Origin: Thalassospira sp. MCCC 1A03138
GTDB taxonomy: Bacteria > Pseudomonadota > Alphaproteobacteria > Rhodospirillales > Thalassospiraceae
Direction of reading: 5' to 3'
Length of the DNA stretch: 64,000 nucleotides
Assembly: GCF_002115785.1 (NCBI RefSeq)
Contig: NZ_JFJY01000007.1
Span: 124,001-188,000, forward strand
Shown here: one piece after another, positions 1 to 8,162 of the stretch
How positions within the stretch are numbered: the first letter of the stretch is position 1
How the letters are laid out: each line of letters opens with the position of its first letter
Program-made: the position numbers and the translations under genes
The notes under the pieces: model-generated
Told to the model about the DNA's origin: nothing
Database searches by the model: none
Seen by the model: only the letters and a program-made list of their open reading frames with translations

Positions 1-722
1 ATGATATCGGCGCGAACGCGCGGGCGTTCGATATCGACCTGTACCGATTCCGCGACCCGCGCATAGGGGCCGTTGGTCATCAGAAGGATACGGTCGGCAA
101 GCAGGATCGCCTCGTCCACATCATGGGTGATCATGAAAACGGTCTGATCCGACCCGGCCCAGATACGGATCAGCTCATCCTGAATGCTGCCCCGTGTCAG
201 GGCATCAAGTGCCCCAAACGGTTCATCCAGCAACAGCAGTTCCGGCTGAATGGCAAAGGCCCGTGCAATCGAAACGCGCTGCCGCATGCCACCTGATAAC
301 TGCGATGGTTTGCGAAGCTCCGCCCCGCCGGTAAGCCCCACCATTTCCAGATATTTGACCGAATGATCATGGACCTGCTTCTTGGTCCAGTTGCGATGGC
401 GCGCCTGCACGGCAAAGGTCACGTTTTTAAGCGCGGACAACCACGGCAACAGGGAATAGTTCTGAAACACGATACCGCGATCAAGACTTGGCCCCGATAC
501 TTCCTTGCCATTCATGATCACCGCCCCGTCGGTCGGCTCGTCCAGCCCGGCAAGGATATTAAGGATCGTCGATTTGCCGCAGCCCGAATGACCGATGATG
601 CAGACAAATTCGCCCTTTTCGATGCCAAGATTGACATTTTCAAATACGGTTAACGGATCGGAGCCCTTGGGGCCGGGGAACCGCTTGCTTAGCCCCTGTA
701 CGCTCAGGAAGGGTGTTGGCAT
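1..722 (-). CDS. Nitrate/cyanate-type ABC transporter ATP-binding protein (NrtC/NrtD/TauB-like), C-terminus cut by window edge
   Basis: This is the ATPase subunit of the importer whose permease and binding protein are encoded just upstream. The protein starts MPTPFLSVQG. It has a Walker A motif GHSGCGKS at about residues 44-51, a Q-loop in VFQNYSLLPW, the signature LSGGMRQR, Walker B LLLLDEP and the switch histidine in MITHD. It groups by eye with the NrtCD/SsuB/TauB ATPases. The ATG at 722 lies 12 bases past the permease stop and follows an AAGGAAAAG-like ribosome site. About 240 residues are visible and the end is off the left edge. The substrate cannot be fixed from this subunit alone. Confidence 0.9.
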   Translation of the reverse strand, partial: MPTPFLSVQGLSKRFPGPKGSDPLTVFENVNLGIEKGEFVCIIGHSGCGKSTILNILAGLDEPTDGAVIMNGKEVSGPSLDRGIVFQNYSLLPWLSALKNVTFAVQARHRNWTKKQVHDHSVKYLEMVGLTGGAELRKPSQLSGGMRQRVSIARAFAIQPELLLLDEPFGALDALTRGSIQDELIRIWAGSDQTVFMITHDVDEAILLADRILLMTNGPYARVAESVQVDIERPRVRADI

Positions 723-733
723 GGTGCTTTTCC

Positions 734-1564
734 TTATTCCTGGTACTGCACAAGACGGGCGCAATAGGCGAACGCCGTATCAAGAAGCATGCCGACAAGG
801 CCGATCATCAGGATCGAAAAGATCACACTGGTCAGATCCAGATTGTTCCATTCGTTCCAGACGTAATAGCCAATGCCGGTACCGCCCACGAGCATCTCGG
901 CGGCCACAATCACCAGCCACGCAATCCCGATGGAAATACGCATCCCCGTCAGGATGGTCGGTGCCGCCGCCGGCAGGATGACGATCCACGCGGTTTTAAG
1001 CGTGCCAAGTTCATGGGTACGCGCGACATTGACCCAATCCTTGCGCACACCGGCAACGCCAAAGGCCGTATTGATCAGCATCGGCCAGATCGAACAGATA
1101 AAGATCACGAAAATCGCCGATGCCTGGCTGTCCTGAATGACAAACAGCGCAAGCGGCATCCACGCCAATGGCGAAATCGGGCGAAGGATCTGGATGAACG
1201 GATCAAGCGCGCGATACATCAATGGCGACATGCCAATCAGGAACCCGGCCGGAATGGCAATTGCGGCGGCCAGGAAATAGCCCGACAGCACGCGATAAAG
1301 CGAATAACCGATCTGAATGCCAATCCCCTTGTCGTTGGGACCGGCATCATAGAAAGGGTTGGAAAGTTCTTCCCACGCCTTGACGAACACCGCAGATGGC
1401 GGCGGCACGGCGGCCTTTGGCTCTGCCCCGCCCATCAGGATTTCATATTCCGTCAGTTCACTGCCCAGTTTCTGCTGGGGGCTGGCGGCCTCCCATATTC
1501 CAAGAAGAACCGCCAGCAAAACAGCAGACAACAGCAGCGCCCTGGCATTCAGGGATGCGATCAT
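734..1564 (-). CDS. nrtB: Nitrate/cyanate/bicarbonate-type ABC transporter permease (NrtB-like)
   Basis: This is the inner-membrane permease of the NrtABC-type importer, 276 residues. An N-terminal hydrophobic segment is followed by a soluble stretch, then several membrane segments of the BPD_transp_1 fold. The cytoplasmic EAA-like loop is around residues 170-200 (VARTHELGTLKTAWIVILP, ending in a GMRISIGIAW stretch typical of NrtB/CmpB/TauC). The gene starts one base after the stop of the binding-protein gene, so the two are translationally coupled. The family includes nitrate, nitrite, cyanate and bicarbonate importers. The sequence does not decide among them. Confidence 0.9.
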   Translation of the reverse strand: MIASLNARALLLSAVLLAVLLGIWEAASPQQKLGSELTEYEILMGGAEPKAAVPPPSAVFVKAWEELSNPFYDAGPNDKGIGIQIGYSLYRVLSGYFLAAAIAIPAGFLIGMSPLMYRALDPFIQILRPISPLAWMPLALFVIQDSQASAIFVIFICSIWPMLINTAFGVAGVRKDWVNVARTHELGTLKTAWIVILPAAAPTILTGMRISIGIAWLVIVAAEMLVGGTGIGYYVWNEWNNLDLTSVIFSILMIGLVGMLLDTAFAYCARLVQYQE

Positions 1565-1565
1565 A

Positions 1566-3035
1566 TCAGCTTACCCCTTTGCCAATCGGGAAGCTGTTGA
1601 CATAGGCCTCGGGCTGATCGGGATCGAACTCTTTGCCCATGATCGTGTATTTCTGATAGGTGCTGTCTGGTGCTTCGTAACCAAGGTCTTTCATGATCTT
1701 GGCGCAATCGGCCGCGACATAGACTTCTTCGGCGATTTTCTTGTAATCGACATCGCCGTCGATATAGCCCCAGCGCTTCATCTGCGTCAGAATCCATACA
1801 CCCATCGAATGCCATGGGAACGGATCGAAATCGATGCGATCCGGCACGTTTTTGACCTCGCCCAGACCATCGGCATACCGCCCGGTCAGGACCTGTTCGA
1901 TGACCGGCACCGGCTGGTTCAGATAGTTGGTCGGCGCGATTGCTGCCGAAATTTCCTTGCGGTTCTCCGGCTTGGATGCGTATTGCGTCGCATCGACAAT
2001 CGATTTCAGAAGCGCGCCATAGGTATTGGGCATTTCATCGGCAAATGCCTTGGAACAGGCAAATGCACAGCACGGATGACCTTCCCAGATATCCTTGGTC
2101 AGGGTGTGGATGAAGCCGATTTTTTCCCAGACGGCACGCTGGTTGAACGGATCAGGCGACAGATAACCATCAAGGTTACCGGCACGCAGGTTGGCGACCA
2201 TTTCGGGCGGCGGAACGACACGGATCTGGATGTCTTTATCCGGGTCAAGGCCATGTTCGGCGACGTAGTAACGCAGCAGGAAGTTGTGCATCGAATATTC
2301 GAACGGCACACCGAACTTGAAGCCCTTCCACTGTTTCGGATCGCGTTTATCAAGATGGTCGTTATGCAGGACAATCGCCTGCCCGTTGATGTTTTCAACT
2401 GCCGGCATCAGGAACGGGGTCGCGGTCGAACCCGCCCCCATGGTGATGGCAAGCGGCATCGGGGTGAGCATATGCGACGCGTCATATTCATTGTTCAATG
2501 ACTTGTCGCGTGCGACCGCCCAGCCCGCGGTTTTGATCACATCGACATCAAGGCCGTATTTCTCATAAAAGCCCATCGGCTGGGCCATGATGATCGGGGT
2601 GGCGCAGGTGATCGGAACAAAGCCGATATTAAGCTTGGTCTTTTCCGGCGTGCCCAGATCATCAAGGATCGCCGCCTTGACCTTATCCAGCGGCAGGACG
2701 GACGCCAGTGCCGCCATCATCGTGCCGCTGCCAACCATTTTGGCAAAGGAACGACGTGAAATCTCGTTATGCCCGAAGACAGAGCGGACCACCGCACTTT
2801 CAATCGCGCGATCCAGCATTTCCTCGCTGCTGGCAAGCTTGCCAGACGACGAAGCAACGCCATCCACAGCCATATCGCTATGGGCGGGCATCGATGCCAG
2901 ATCGTATGTGTCTTCGTGATGGTCATGACCGGCATGGTGATGTTTACCGGTTGCGCAAGCCTCGCAGCCGCACGATTTGCTATGCCGCAGATCGCTTTCG
3001 CCACTGAATGGATCGCCCAGACTTTTGATAGACAT
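1566..3035 (-). CDS. nrtA: NrtA/CmpA-type periplasmic substrate-binding protein with Tat signal and metal-binding-like N-terminal extension
   Basis: This is the substrate-binding protein of the importer, 489 residues from the ATG at 3035, which follows an AGGGGGTG ribosome site. Longer in-frame upstream readings run through the promoter and were rejected. A twin-arginine motif SRRSFAKM is at residues 93-100 with a hydrophobic stretch to about 116. About 92 residues precede it, including CGCEAC and a HHHAGHDHHED cluster at roughly residues 22-42. The mature part (IGFVPITCATPIIMAQPMGFYEKYGLDV and on) is typical of the NrtA/CmpA/CynA family. An internal binding-pocket signature such as HPCCAF is visible. 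Expression is probably from the sigma-54 promoter at 3098-3114. Confidence 0.9.
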   Translation of the reverse strand: MSIKSLGDPFSGESDLRHSKSCGCEACATGKHHHAGHDHHEDTYDLASMPAHSDMAVDGVASSSGKLASSEEMLDRAIESAVVRSVFGHNEISRRSFAKMVGSGTMMAALASVLPLDKVKAAILDDLGTPEKTKLNIGFVPITCATPIIMAQPMGFYEKYGLDVDVIKTAGWAVARDKSLNNEYDASHMLTPMPLAITMGAGSTATPFLMPAVENINGQAIVLHNDHLDKRDPKQWKGFKFGVPFEYSMHNFLLRYYVAEHGLDPDKDIQIRVVPPPEMVANLRAGNLDGYLSPDPFNQRAVWEKIGFIHTLTKDIWEGHPCCAFACSKAFADEMPNTYGALLKSIVDATQYASKPENRKEISAAIAPTNYLNQPVPVIEQVLTGRYADGLGEVKNVPDRIDFDPFPWHSMGVWILTQMKRWGYIDGDVDYKKIAEEVYVAADCAKIMKDLGYEAPDSTYQKYTIMGKEFDPDQPEAYVNSFPIGKGVS

Positions 3036-3097
3036 GTGGTCACCCCCTGTTTTGTTTACGCCGCCCGTCAGGCGACACCGATATTCGGGGTGATAAC

Positions 3098-3114
3098 AGC
3101 AACCGGCGTGCCAG
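3098..3114 (-). promoter_or_regulatory. Sigma-54 (-24/-12) promoter of the nrtABC-type operon
   Basis: Read on the minus strand, the sequence is CTGGCAC-GCCGG-TTGCT. It has the invariant GG and GC dinucleotides at the correct spacing and matches the RpoN consensus TGGCAC-N5-TTGCW. It lies about 65 bases upstream of the nrtA ATG at 3035, which leaves a leader of roughly 50 bases. An enhancer-binding protein of the sigma-54-activating class is encoded divergently. The match and placement are seen directly. Activity is inferred. Confidence 0.85.
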
Positions 3115-3183
3115 ATTTGTGCGGCGCGAAAAACTCTAGGGAAAGACTGGACTTTGGCCCGAAACAGGCGCAATCTCGGGTCA

Positions 3184-3236
3184 TACGAAATTTCGTAATT
3201 TACGATATTTCGTAACCATATTTACGAAATATCGTA
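3184..3236. promoter_or_regulatory. Three palindromic activator-binding sites (candidate upstream activating sequence)
   Basis: Three 14-bp palindromes with consensus TACGAWATWTCGTA occur at 3184-3197 (TACGAAATTTCGTA), 3201-3214 (TACGATATTTCGTA) and 3223-3236 (TACGAAATATCGTA). Their start-to-start spacings are 17 and 22 bp. They sit about 70-140 bp upstream of the -24/-12 promoter, the usual place for sites of a sigma-54 activator. The third ends 11 bp before the activator's own start codon, so autoregulation is also likely. The repeats are seen directly and their role is inferred from position. Confidence 0.8.
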
Positions 3237-3247
3237 GGCCAATCACG

Positions 3248-5191
3248 ATGGATCAGATTGCAAACCCGCCACCCCCAACGGTTTCGGATGCCCTGTATCA
3301 ACAGGCGCTTGCATCGCATATTCATCCGACATTGCTGGTGCATCCGCAAAGTGATCGCATCGTGTTTGCCAATCAGGCGGCGGCGAATTTGCTGGGCCGC
3401 AGCATTTCCGATCTGAAATCCACCGCCATGAGCAGCCTGCACAAGGGACAGGTTCCAAGCCTTGTGGTGTTCAGCCAGGCCGCCCTTTATCACGGCTTTG
3501 CCTGGACGCGGGGCCTTAACCTGATGCATTCCGATGGCACCGAAATCCAGCTTGAACACGAGGCCCGCGCCCTGCACTGGGAGGGCGAGGATTACCTGAT
3601 CATCATCCTGTGTGACCTTGATGCCCGCCACCGCCGCGACGTCGATGCCGAGGCCGATAATTACCTGCGCGAAGGCATTGCCGAATGGCGGCGGGCCGAA
3701 CGGTTTTTCCGTGAAATCGAACGCGAAAACCAGTTGATACTGGGGGCGGCGGGCGAAGGCATTTACGGGGTCAACAGCGACGGCATCACCACCTTCGTCA
3801 ATCCGGCTGCCGAACGGATGCTTGGCTGGACGGCCGAGGAACTGGTGGGCAAGGAAATCCATTCGATCATCCACCATTCGCATATCAATGGCGATCCCTA
3901 CCACGCCGAACATTGCCCGATTTACAATGCCTTCCGCGAAGGCATCGTTCGGCGCGTTGATGACGAGGTTTTCTGGCGCAGCGACGGCAAACCGATCCGG
4001 GTTGAATATACCTCCACCCCGATCCGCGATCATGGGCTGGTGATCGGGGCTGTGATCGTGTTTCGCGATATCACCGAACGTAAAATTGCCGAGGAAAAGC
4101 TGCATGCGGCGCTTGCCGAGGTCGACCGCCTGCGCGAAAGGCTGGAACTTGAAAACGCCTATCTTCAGGAAGAAATCCTCTCGACCAACAACCACCACGA
4201 AATCATCGGCCAGTCCGAGGCGATCAATAGTGCGCTCAAACAGATTGATCTGGTCGCCCCGACCGATGCCAACGTCCTGATCACCGGGGAATCGGGCACC
4301 GGCAAGGAACTGATTGCGCGCGCCATCCATCAGGCAAGCCACCGGCGCGACCGTGTTCTGGTGCGCGTGAACTGTGCCGCCATCCCCCATGAACTGTTCG
4401 AAAGCGAGTTTTTCGGCCATGTCCGCGGTGCCTTTACCGGGGCCGTGCGCGACCGGGTTGGCCGGTTTGAACTGGCCGATGGCGGAACGCTATTTCTGGA
4501 CGAGGTCGGTGAAATCCCGCTGGAACTGCAGGGCAAGCTTTTGCGCGTTCTGCAGGATCAGAAATTCGAACGCATCGGCGAGGAACGCACCCGCGAGGTC
4601 AATGTAAGGTTACTGGCCGCCACCAACCGCGATCTCAAGGAAGAAGTCCGGCTCGGCCGCTTCCGCGAAGATCTGTATTTCCGCCTCAATGTGTTCCCCA
4701 TCAAATGCCGGCCCCTTCGCGAACGGCCTGACGATATCCCGCCCCTGGCGACACATTTCCTGCGCAATATCTGCCAGCGGCTGAACATTCCGCAACTGAC
4801 CCTGACCAACGGGCAGGTCAGAAGCCTGATGAAATATGACTGGCCGGGCAATGCGCGCGAACTTGAAAACATCATCGAACGCGCCGCCATTCTGGCCCGC
4901 GACGGCAAACTGAATTTTGACCTGCCCGAACCCAACCGCCGCGAAACAGATCATGGCAATGCCAACCCAGCGCGTGATCAGGCAAGCCCCCAATCGGCAA
5001 TCCTGACCGAAGATGACCGGCGCAAACACGAATATGACAATATCATCCGCGCCCTTGAAGCCACACGCGGCCGGATTTTCGGCCCCGATGGCGCGGCGGC
5101 CCTTTTGAATGTAAAGCCGACAACACTGGCATCGCGGATCAAAAAACTTCGGATTGACCGGCGTGATTTCACGCCATCGGGCCAGCAATAA
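3248..5191 (+). CDS. PAS-domain sigma-54-dependent transcriptional activator
   Basis: This is a bacterial enhancer-binding protein of 647 residues, divergent from the nrtABC-type operon. The N-terminal PAS-like region spans about residues 20-125. A second PAS domain follows at about 160-285, ending in the usual FRDITERK junction. A short coiled coil at about 285-312 precedes the AAA+ domain, with Walker A GESGTGKE at 347-354, the sigma-54 contact loop GAFTGA at 394-399 and Walker B LFLDEVGE at 415-422. A Fis-type helix-turn-helix closes the protein (AALLNVKPTTLASRIKKL). There is no receiver domain, so the signal is probably sensed by the PAS modules. It probably activates the transporter promoter at 3098-3114 through the sites at 3184-3236. 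Confidence 0.92.
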   Translation: MDQIANPPPPTVSDALYQQALASHIHPTLLVHPQSDRIVFANQAAANLLGRSISDLKSTAMSSLHKGQVPSLVVFSQAALYHGFAWTRGLNLMHSDGTEIQLEHEARALHWEGEDYLIIILCDLDARHRRDVDAEADNYLREGIAEWRRAERFFREIERENQLILGAAGEGIYGVNSDGITTFVNPAAERMLGWTAEELVGKEIHSIIHHSHINGDPYHAEHCPIYNAFREGIVRRVDDEVFWRSDGKPIRVEYTSTPIRDHGLVIGAVIVFRDITERKIAEEKLHAALAEVDRLRERLELENAYLQEEILSTNNHHEIIGQSEAINSALKQIDLVAPTDANVLITGESGTGKELIARAIHQASHRRDRVLVRVNCAAIPHELFESEFFGHVRGAFTGAVRDRVGRFELADGGTLFLDEVGEIPLELQGKLLRVLQDQKFERIGEERTREVNVRLLAATNRDLKEEVRLGRFREDLYFRLNVFPIKCRPLRERPDDIPPLATHFLRNICQRLNIPQLTLTNGQVRSLMKYDWPGNARELENIIERAAILARDGKLNFDLPEPNRRETDHGNANPARDQASPQSAILTEDDRRKHEYDNIIRALEATRGRIFGPDGAAALLNVKPTTLASRIKKLRIDRRDFTPSGQQ

Positions 5192-5318
5192 GAACCAGCC
5201 ATCGGAAATCGCAAAGATTTTTCGATCTGCGACCTTGCCCCCGCCCGCAGTTTGACGCAGCATGTCGCCCCGCCCGGCACATCACATCCGCAAGGGCGGC
5301 ACAAAGGAGTAGTCCGGT

Positions 5319-5513
5319 ATGGCTGGATTTTTACAGATTGGCGTTCTGATCGCGATGGCCGCGGTCGCGGTTATTCTGGTGCTTGGCATCATCACCATGG
5401 CACGCGGCAAGGATGCCAGGAAATCCAACAAGCTGATGCAGCTTCGCGTGCTGGTACAGGGGATTGCCCTACTGCTTCTGGTCATCCTGTCCTTCATGGC
5501 GCTGGGCAAATAG
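5319..5513 (+). CDS. HIG1-type twin-transmembrane small protein
   Basis: A 64-residue protein with two membrane segments (about residues 4-25 and 42-61) joined by a basic loop RGKDARKSNKLMQLRV. This pattern is typical of the bacterial twin-transmembrane/HIG1_N family. The RxxRxxxQ-type spacing of mitochondrial HIG1 proteins is echoed in QLRVLVQ. An AAGGAG ribosome site lies shortly upstream of the ATG. In alphaproteobacteria this family is often found beside a PduO-type adenosyltransferase and etfBA, as here. The family is linked to respiratory supercomplexes in mitochondria. The role in this organism is not established. Confidence 0.85.
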   Translation: MAGFLQIGVLIAMAAVAVILVLGIITMARGKDARKSNKLMQLRVLVQGIALLLLVILSFMALGK

Positions 5514-5565
5514 GCCCGCCGATGATCCACCCCGAAAGTCACGCATCAGGACAACGGAATTCACG

Positions 5566-6138
5566 ATGGTTCAACTGACCCGCATCTACACCAAATCCGG
5601 CGACAAGGGTAAAACCGCCCTTGGCAATGGCACCCGCGTTGCCAAAAACGATATTCGCGTTGCGGCCTATGGCACGGTGGACGAAACCAATGCGGTGATC
5701 GGCGTTGCCCGCCTGCATGCGAGTGGTGATGTCGATGATATGCTCGCCCGCATCCAGAACGACCTTTTTGATCTTGGTGCCGATCTGTGCACGCCCGGTG
5801 ATGGCAGCGACGATAACCCGGAACGCCCGGCCCTTCGCATTACGCCCACGCAGACCGAGCGGCTGGAAAGCGAAATCGATGCGATCAATGCCGGTCTTGA
5901 TCCGCTGAAATCGTTTGTCCTGCCCGGTGGCAGCGCCCTTTCGGCACAGCTTCATGTCGCGCGCACCGTATCGCGCCGCGCGGAACGACTGATTGTGGAG
6001 CTCTCGGGAATCGAGGCGATCAACCCCGAAGCGGTGCGTTACATCAACCGCCTGTCGGACCATATGTTCGTTCTGGCCCGCCATGCCAATAATGGCGGCA
6101 AGGACGATATCCTGTGGCAACCCGGCCTGACCCGCTAG
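5566..6138 (+). CDS. Cob(I)yrinic acid a,c-diamide adenosyltransferase, PduO type
   Basis: This enzyme adenosylates cob(I)alamin with ATP to make adenosylcobalamin. It has 190 residues, the usual length. The N-terminal ATP-binding motif TKSGDKGKTALGNG is at about residues 7-20, followed by VDETNAVIG. The family signature near the C-terminal half is RTVSRRAER, whose arginines contact ATP. The start chosen is the ATG at 5566 because family members begin MVxLTRIYTKxGD. A longer in-frame reading would overlap the gene before it. The cofactor supplies methylmalonyl-CoA mutase-type enzymes, which are not in this window. Confidence 0.92.
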   Translation: MVQLTRIYTKSGDKGKTALGNGTRVAKNDIRVAAYGTVDETNAVIGVARLHASGDVDDMLARIQNDLFDLGADLCTPGDGSDDNPERPALRITPTQTERLESEIDAINAGLDPLKSFVLPGGSALSAQLHVARTVSRRAERLIVELSGIEAINPEAVRYINRLSDHMFVLARHANNGGKDDILWQPGLTR

Positions 6139-6227
6139 GCAAATATTCGAACAAACCCCTGTCTTTTCAGGGTTCGGTTGCGTATCAAGGCAGCCCGAGA
6201 CTTCAGAATTTCAGTAAAGAAGTTGTC

Positions 6228-6252
6228 GTTAACGTTAACCTCTTTACGTAAA
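6228..6252. promoter_or_regulatory. Palindromes upstream of the etf promoter (candidate operator)
   Basis: Two palindromes sit just upstream of the -35 box: GTTAACGTTAAC at 6228-6239 and TTTACGTAAA at 6243-6252. The second directly abuts the -35 region of the promoter at 6253-6281. This is a suitable place for a repressor or activator of fatty-acid catabolism genes, but no regulator is encoded nearby and I cannot name one. Confidence 0.45.
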
Positions 6253-6281
6253 TTGACAAGCCCCGTAGCACCCCCTATTGT
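6253..6281 (+). promoter_or_regulatory. Sigma-70-type promoter of etfBA
   Basis: A -35 box TTGACA (6253-6258), a 17-bp spacer and a -10 box TATTGT (6276-6281) lie about 100 bases before the etfB start at 6381. The spacing is ideal and the -35 is a perfect match to consensus. Confidence 0.7.
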
Positions 6282-6380
6282 GCATCGCGGGGAAAACAGT
6301 AACATCGGGCCCCACTGCGGACTGCCCCGGCAGAACGCAACAAGCCCATAGCTTCGACAACAAAAACGAACAGGTCTGTC

Positions 6381-7130
6381 ATGAAGGTTCTTGTCGCCGT
6401 TAAGCGCGTTGTGGATTACAACGTCAAGATCCGTGTCAAACAGGACCAGTCTGGCGTTGAATTGAACAACGTCAAAATGTCCATGAACCCGTTTGACGAA
6501 ATCGCCGTTGAAGAGGCCGTCCGCCTCAAGGAAGCCGGCACCGCGACCGAAGTGGTCGCTGTATCGCTGGGTGTGAAACAGTGTCAGGAAACACTGCGTA
6601 CCGCCCTTGCCATGGGTGCCGATCGCGGCATTCTGGTCGAAACCGACGACGAACTGCAACCGCTTGCCGTTGCCAAACTTCTCAAGGAAGTCGTTGCCAA
6701 GGAAAGCCCGGATCTCGTGATCCTCGGCAAACAGGCAATTGATGACGACGCCAACCAGACCGGTCAGATGCTGGCCGCCCTTCTGGATTGGCCGCAGGGC
6801 ACGTTCGCGTCCAAGGTCGCCGTTGCCGATGGCAAGCTTGACGTCACCCGCGAAGTCGATGGTGGCCTTGAAACCATCAAGATCGATCTTCCGGCCATCG
6901 TCACCACCGACCTTCGCCTGAACGAGCCGCGCTATGCGTCGCTTCCCAACATCATGAAAGCCAAGAAAAAGCCGCTTGATACGCTAAGCCCGGCTGATCT
7001 TGGTGTCGACACCGCGCCGCGCCTGAAAACCCTGAAAGTGACGGAACCGCCGGCACGTCAGGCAGGTGTAAAAGTTGCCAGCGTCGCCGAGCTTGTCGAC
7101 AAGCTTCGCAACGAAGCCAAAGTGATTTAA
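6381..7130 (+). CDS. etfB: Electron transfer flavoprotein beta subunit
   Basis: This is the beta subunit of the soluble electron-transfer flavoprotein. ETF takes electrons from acyl-CoA dehydrogenases and passes them to ETF:ubiquinone oxidoreductase. The protein has 249 residues, the standard length. It begins [19 protein letters not shown] and has the family signature [25 protein letters not shown] near residues 175-205, plus AMP-binding segments such as GKQAIDDD. It is followed after 15 bases by etfA. Confidence 0.96.
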   Translation: MKVLVAVKRVVDYNVKIRVKQDQSGVELNNVKMSMNPFDEIAVEEAVRLKEAGTATEVVAVSLGVKQCQETLRTALAMGADRGILVETDDELQPLAVAKLLKEVVAKESPDLVILGKQAIDDDANQTGQMLAALLDWPQGTFASKVAVADGKLDVTREVDGGLETIKIDLPAIVTTDLRLNEPRYASLPNIMKAKKKPLDTLSPADLGVDTAPRLKTLKVTEPPARQAGVKVASVAELVDKLRNEAKVI

Positions 7131-7145
7131 GCGGGGGCCGATCAA

Positions 7146-8081
7146 ATGAGCATTCTTGTTATTGCCGAACACGACAATACCGAACTGAAGGGCGCAACGC
7201 TTAACACCGTTGCCGCCGCACAGAAAATCGGTGGCGACATCACCATTCTGGTCGCTGGCGAAAACTGCCGTGCGGTCGCCGATGCGGCCGCAAAGGTGGC
7301 GGGCGTTTCCAAGGTTCTGGTTGCCGATAACGCGGCCTATGGCCATTTCCTGGCTGAAAACCTCGCCGGTCTCGTCAATGAACTGGCCGGTGATTACAGC
7401 CACGTTCTGGTGGCCGCTTCGACCACGGGCAAAAACTTCATGCCCCGCGTTGCAGCATTGAAAGACGTCGCGCAGATTTCCGACATCACCGATGTCGAAA
7501 GTGCCGATACCTTCGTCCGTCCGATCTATGCCGGTAACGCGATGGCAACCGTTCAGTCGTCAGACAGCCTGAAACTGATCACCGTCCGTACCACGGGCTT
7601 TGATCCGGTCGCGGCCGAAGGCGGTTCTGCATCGATCGAAGATATCGCAACTGCGAAAGATGCCGGAAAATCCGCTTTTGTCAGTCAGGAACTGACCGAG
7701 TCGGAACGTCCGGAACTGACCGCAGCCAGTGTTGTCATCTCTGGCGGTCGCGGCATGGGCTCGGGCGAGAACTTCCACCTGATCGAACCGATTGCCGATA
7801 AACTCGGCGCTGCCATTGGTGCTTCGCGCGCCGCCGTCGATGCGGGATACGCCCCGAACGACTGGCAGGTCGGCCAGACCGGCAAAGTTGTTGCACCGCA
7901 GCTATACATTGCGGTAGGCATTTCAGGTGCGATACAGCACCTTGCCGGCATGAAGGACAGTAAGGTCATTGTTGCGATCAACAAGGACGAAGAAGCACCG
8001 ATCTTCTCGGTTGCCGATTACGGTCTTGTCGCGGACCTGTTCGAGGCCCTTCCCGCACTGGCGAGCGAACTCGACAAATAA
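7146..8081 (+). CDS. etfA: Electron transfer flavoprotein alpha subunit
   Basis: The alpha subunit, 311 residues, carries the FAD-binding C-terminal domain. The family signature [11 protein letters not shown] at about residues 201-211 and the FAD-domain motif [17 protein letters not shown] at about 258-274 are clear. The ribosome site is AGCGGGGG, about 9 bases before the ATG. It is cotranscribed with etfB. An inverted repeat with a T-rich tail after the stop may separate it from the dehydrogenase gene downstream. Confidence 0.96.
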   Translation: MSILVIAEHDNTELKGATLNTVAAAQKIGGDITILVAGENCRAVADAAAKVAGVSKVLVADNAAYGHFLAENLAGLVNELAGDYSHVLVAASTTGKNFMPRVAALKDVAQISDITDVESADTFVRPIYAGNAMATVQSSDSLKLITVRTTGFDPVAAEGGSASIEDIATAKDAGKSAFVSQELTESERPELTAASVVISGGRGMGSGENFHLIEPIADKLGAAIGASRAAVDAGYAPNDWQVGQTGKVVAPQLYIAVGISGAIQHLAGMKDSKVIVAINKDEEAPIFSVADYGLVADLFEALPALASELDK

Positions 8082-8096
8082 TCAGATCCCATCTAG

Positions 8097-8136
8097 GGTC
8101 AGAACAATCTAAAGAACGTTGTTCTGACCTTGTTTT
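8097..8136 (+). terminator. Inverted repeat between etfA and the dehydrogenase gene (terminator or attenuator)
   Basis: A perfect 11-bp stem GGTCAGAACAA / TTGTTCTGACC (arms 8097-8107 and 8119-8129) with an 11-base loop is followed by TTGTTTT. It lies in the short gap between etfA and the 3-hydroxybutyryl-CoA dehydrogenase gene. It probably sets their ratio by partial termination or protects the etf mRNA end. Confidence 0.6.
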
Positions 8137-8162
8137 GACCCTTGGGGATGAGTGGGGAACAA

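Noticed and set aside
3200-4420. A 406-codon open frame on the minus strand across the sigma-54 activator gene
   Set aside because: It is antisense to an activator with all AAA+ motifs, its product resembles no family, and the long frame is explained by GC-rich codon use of the real gene.
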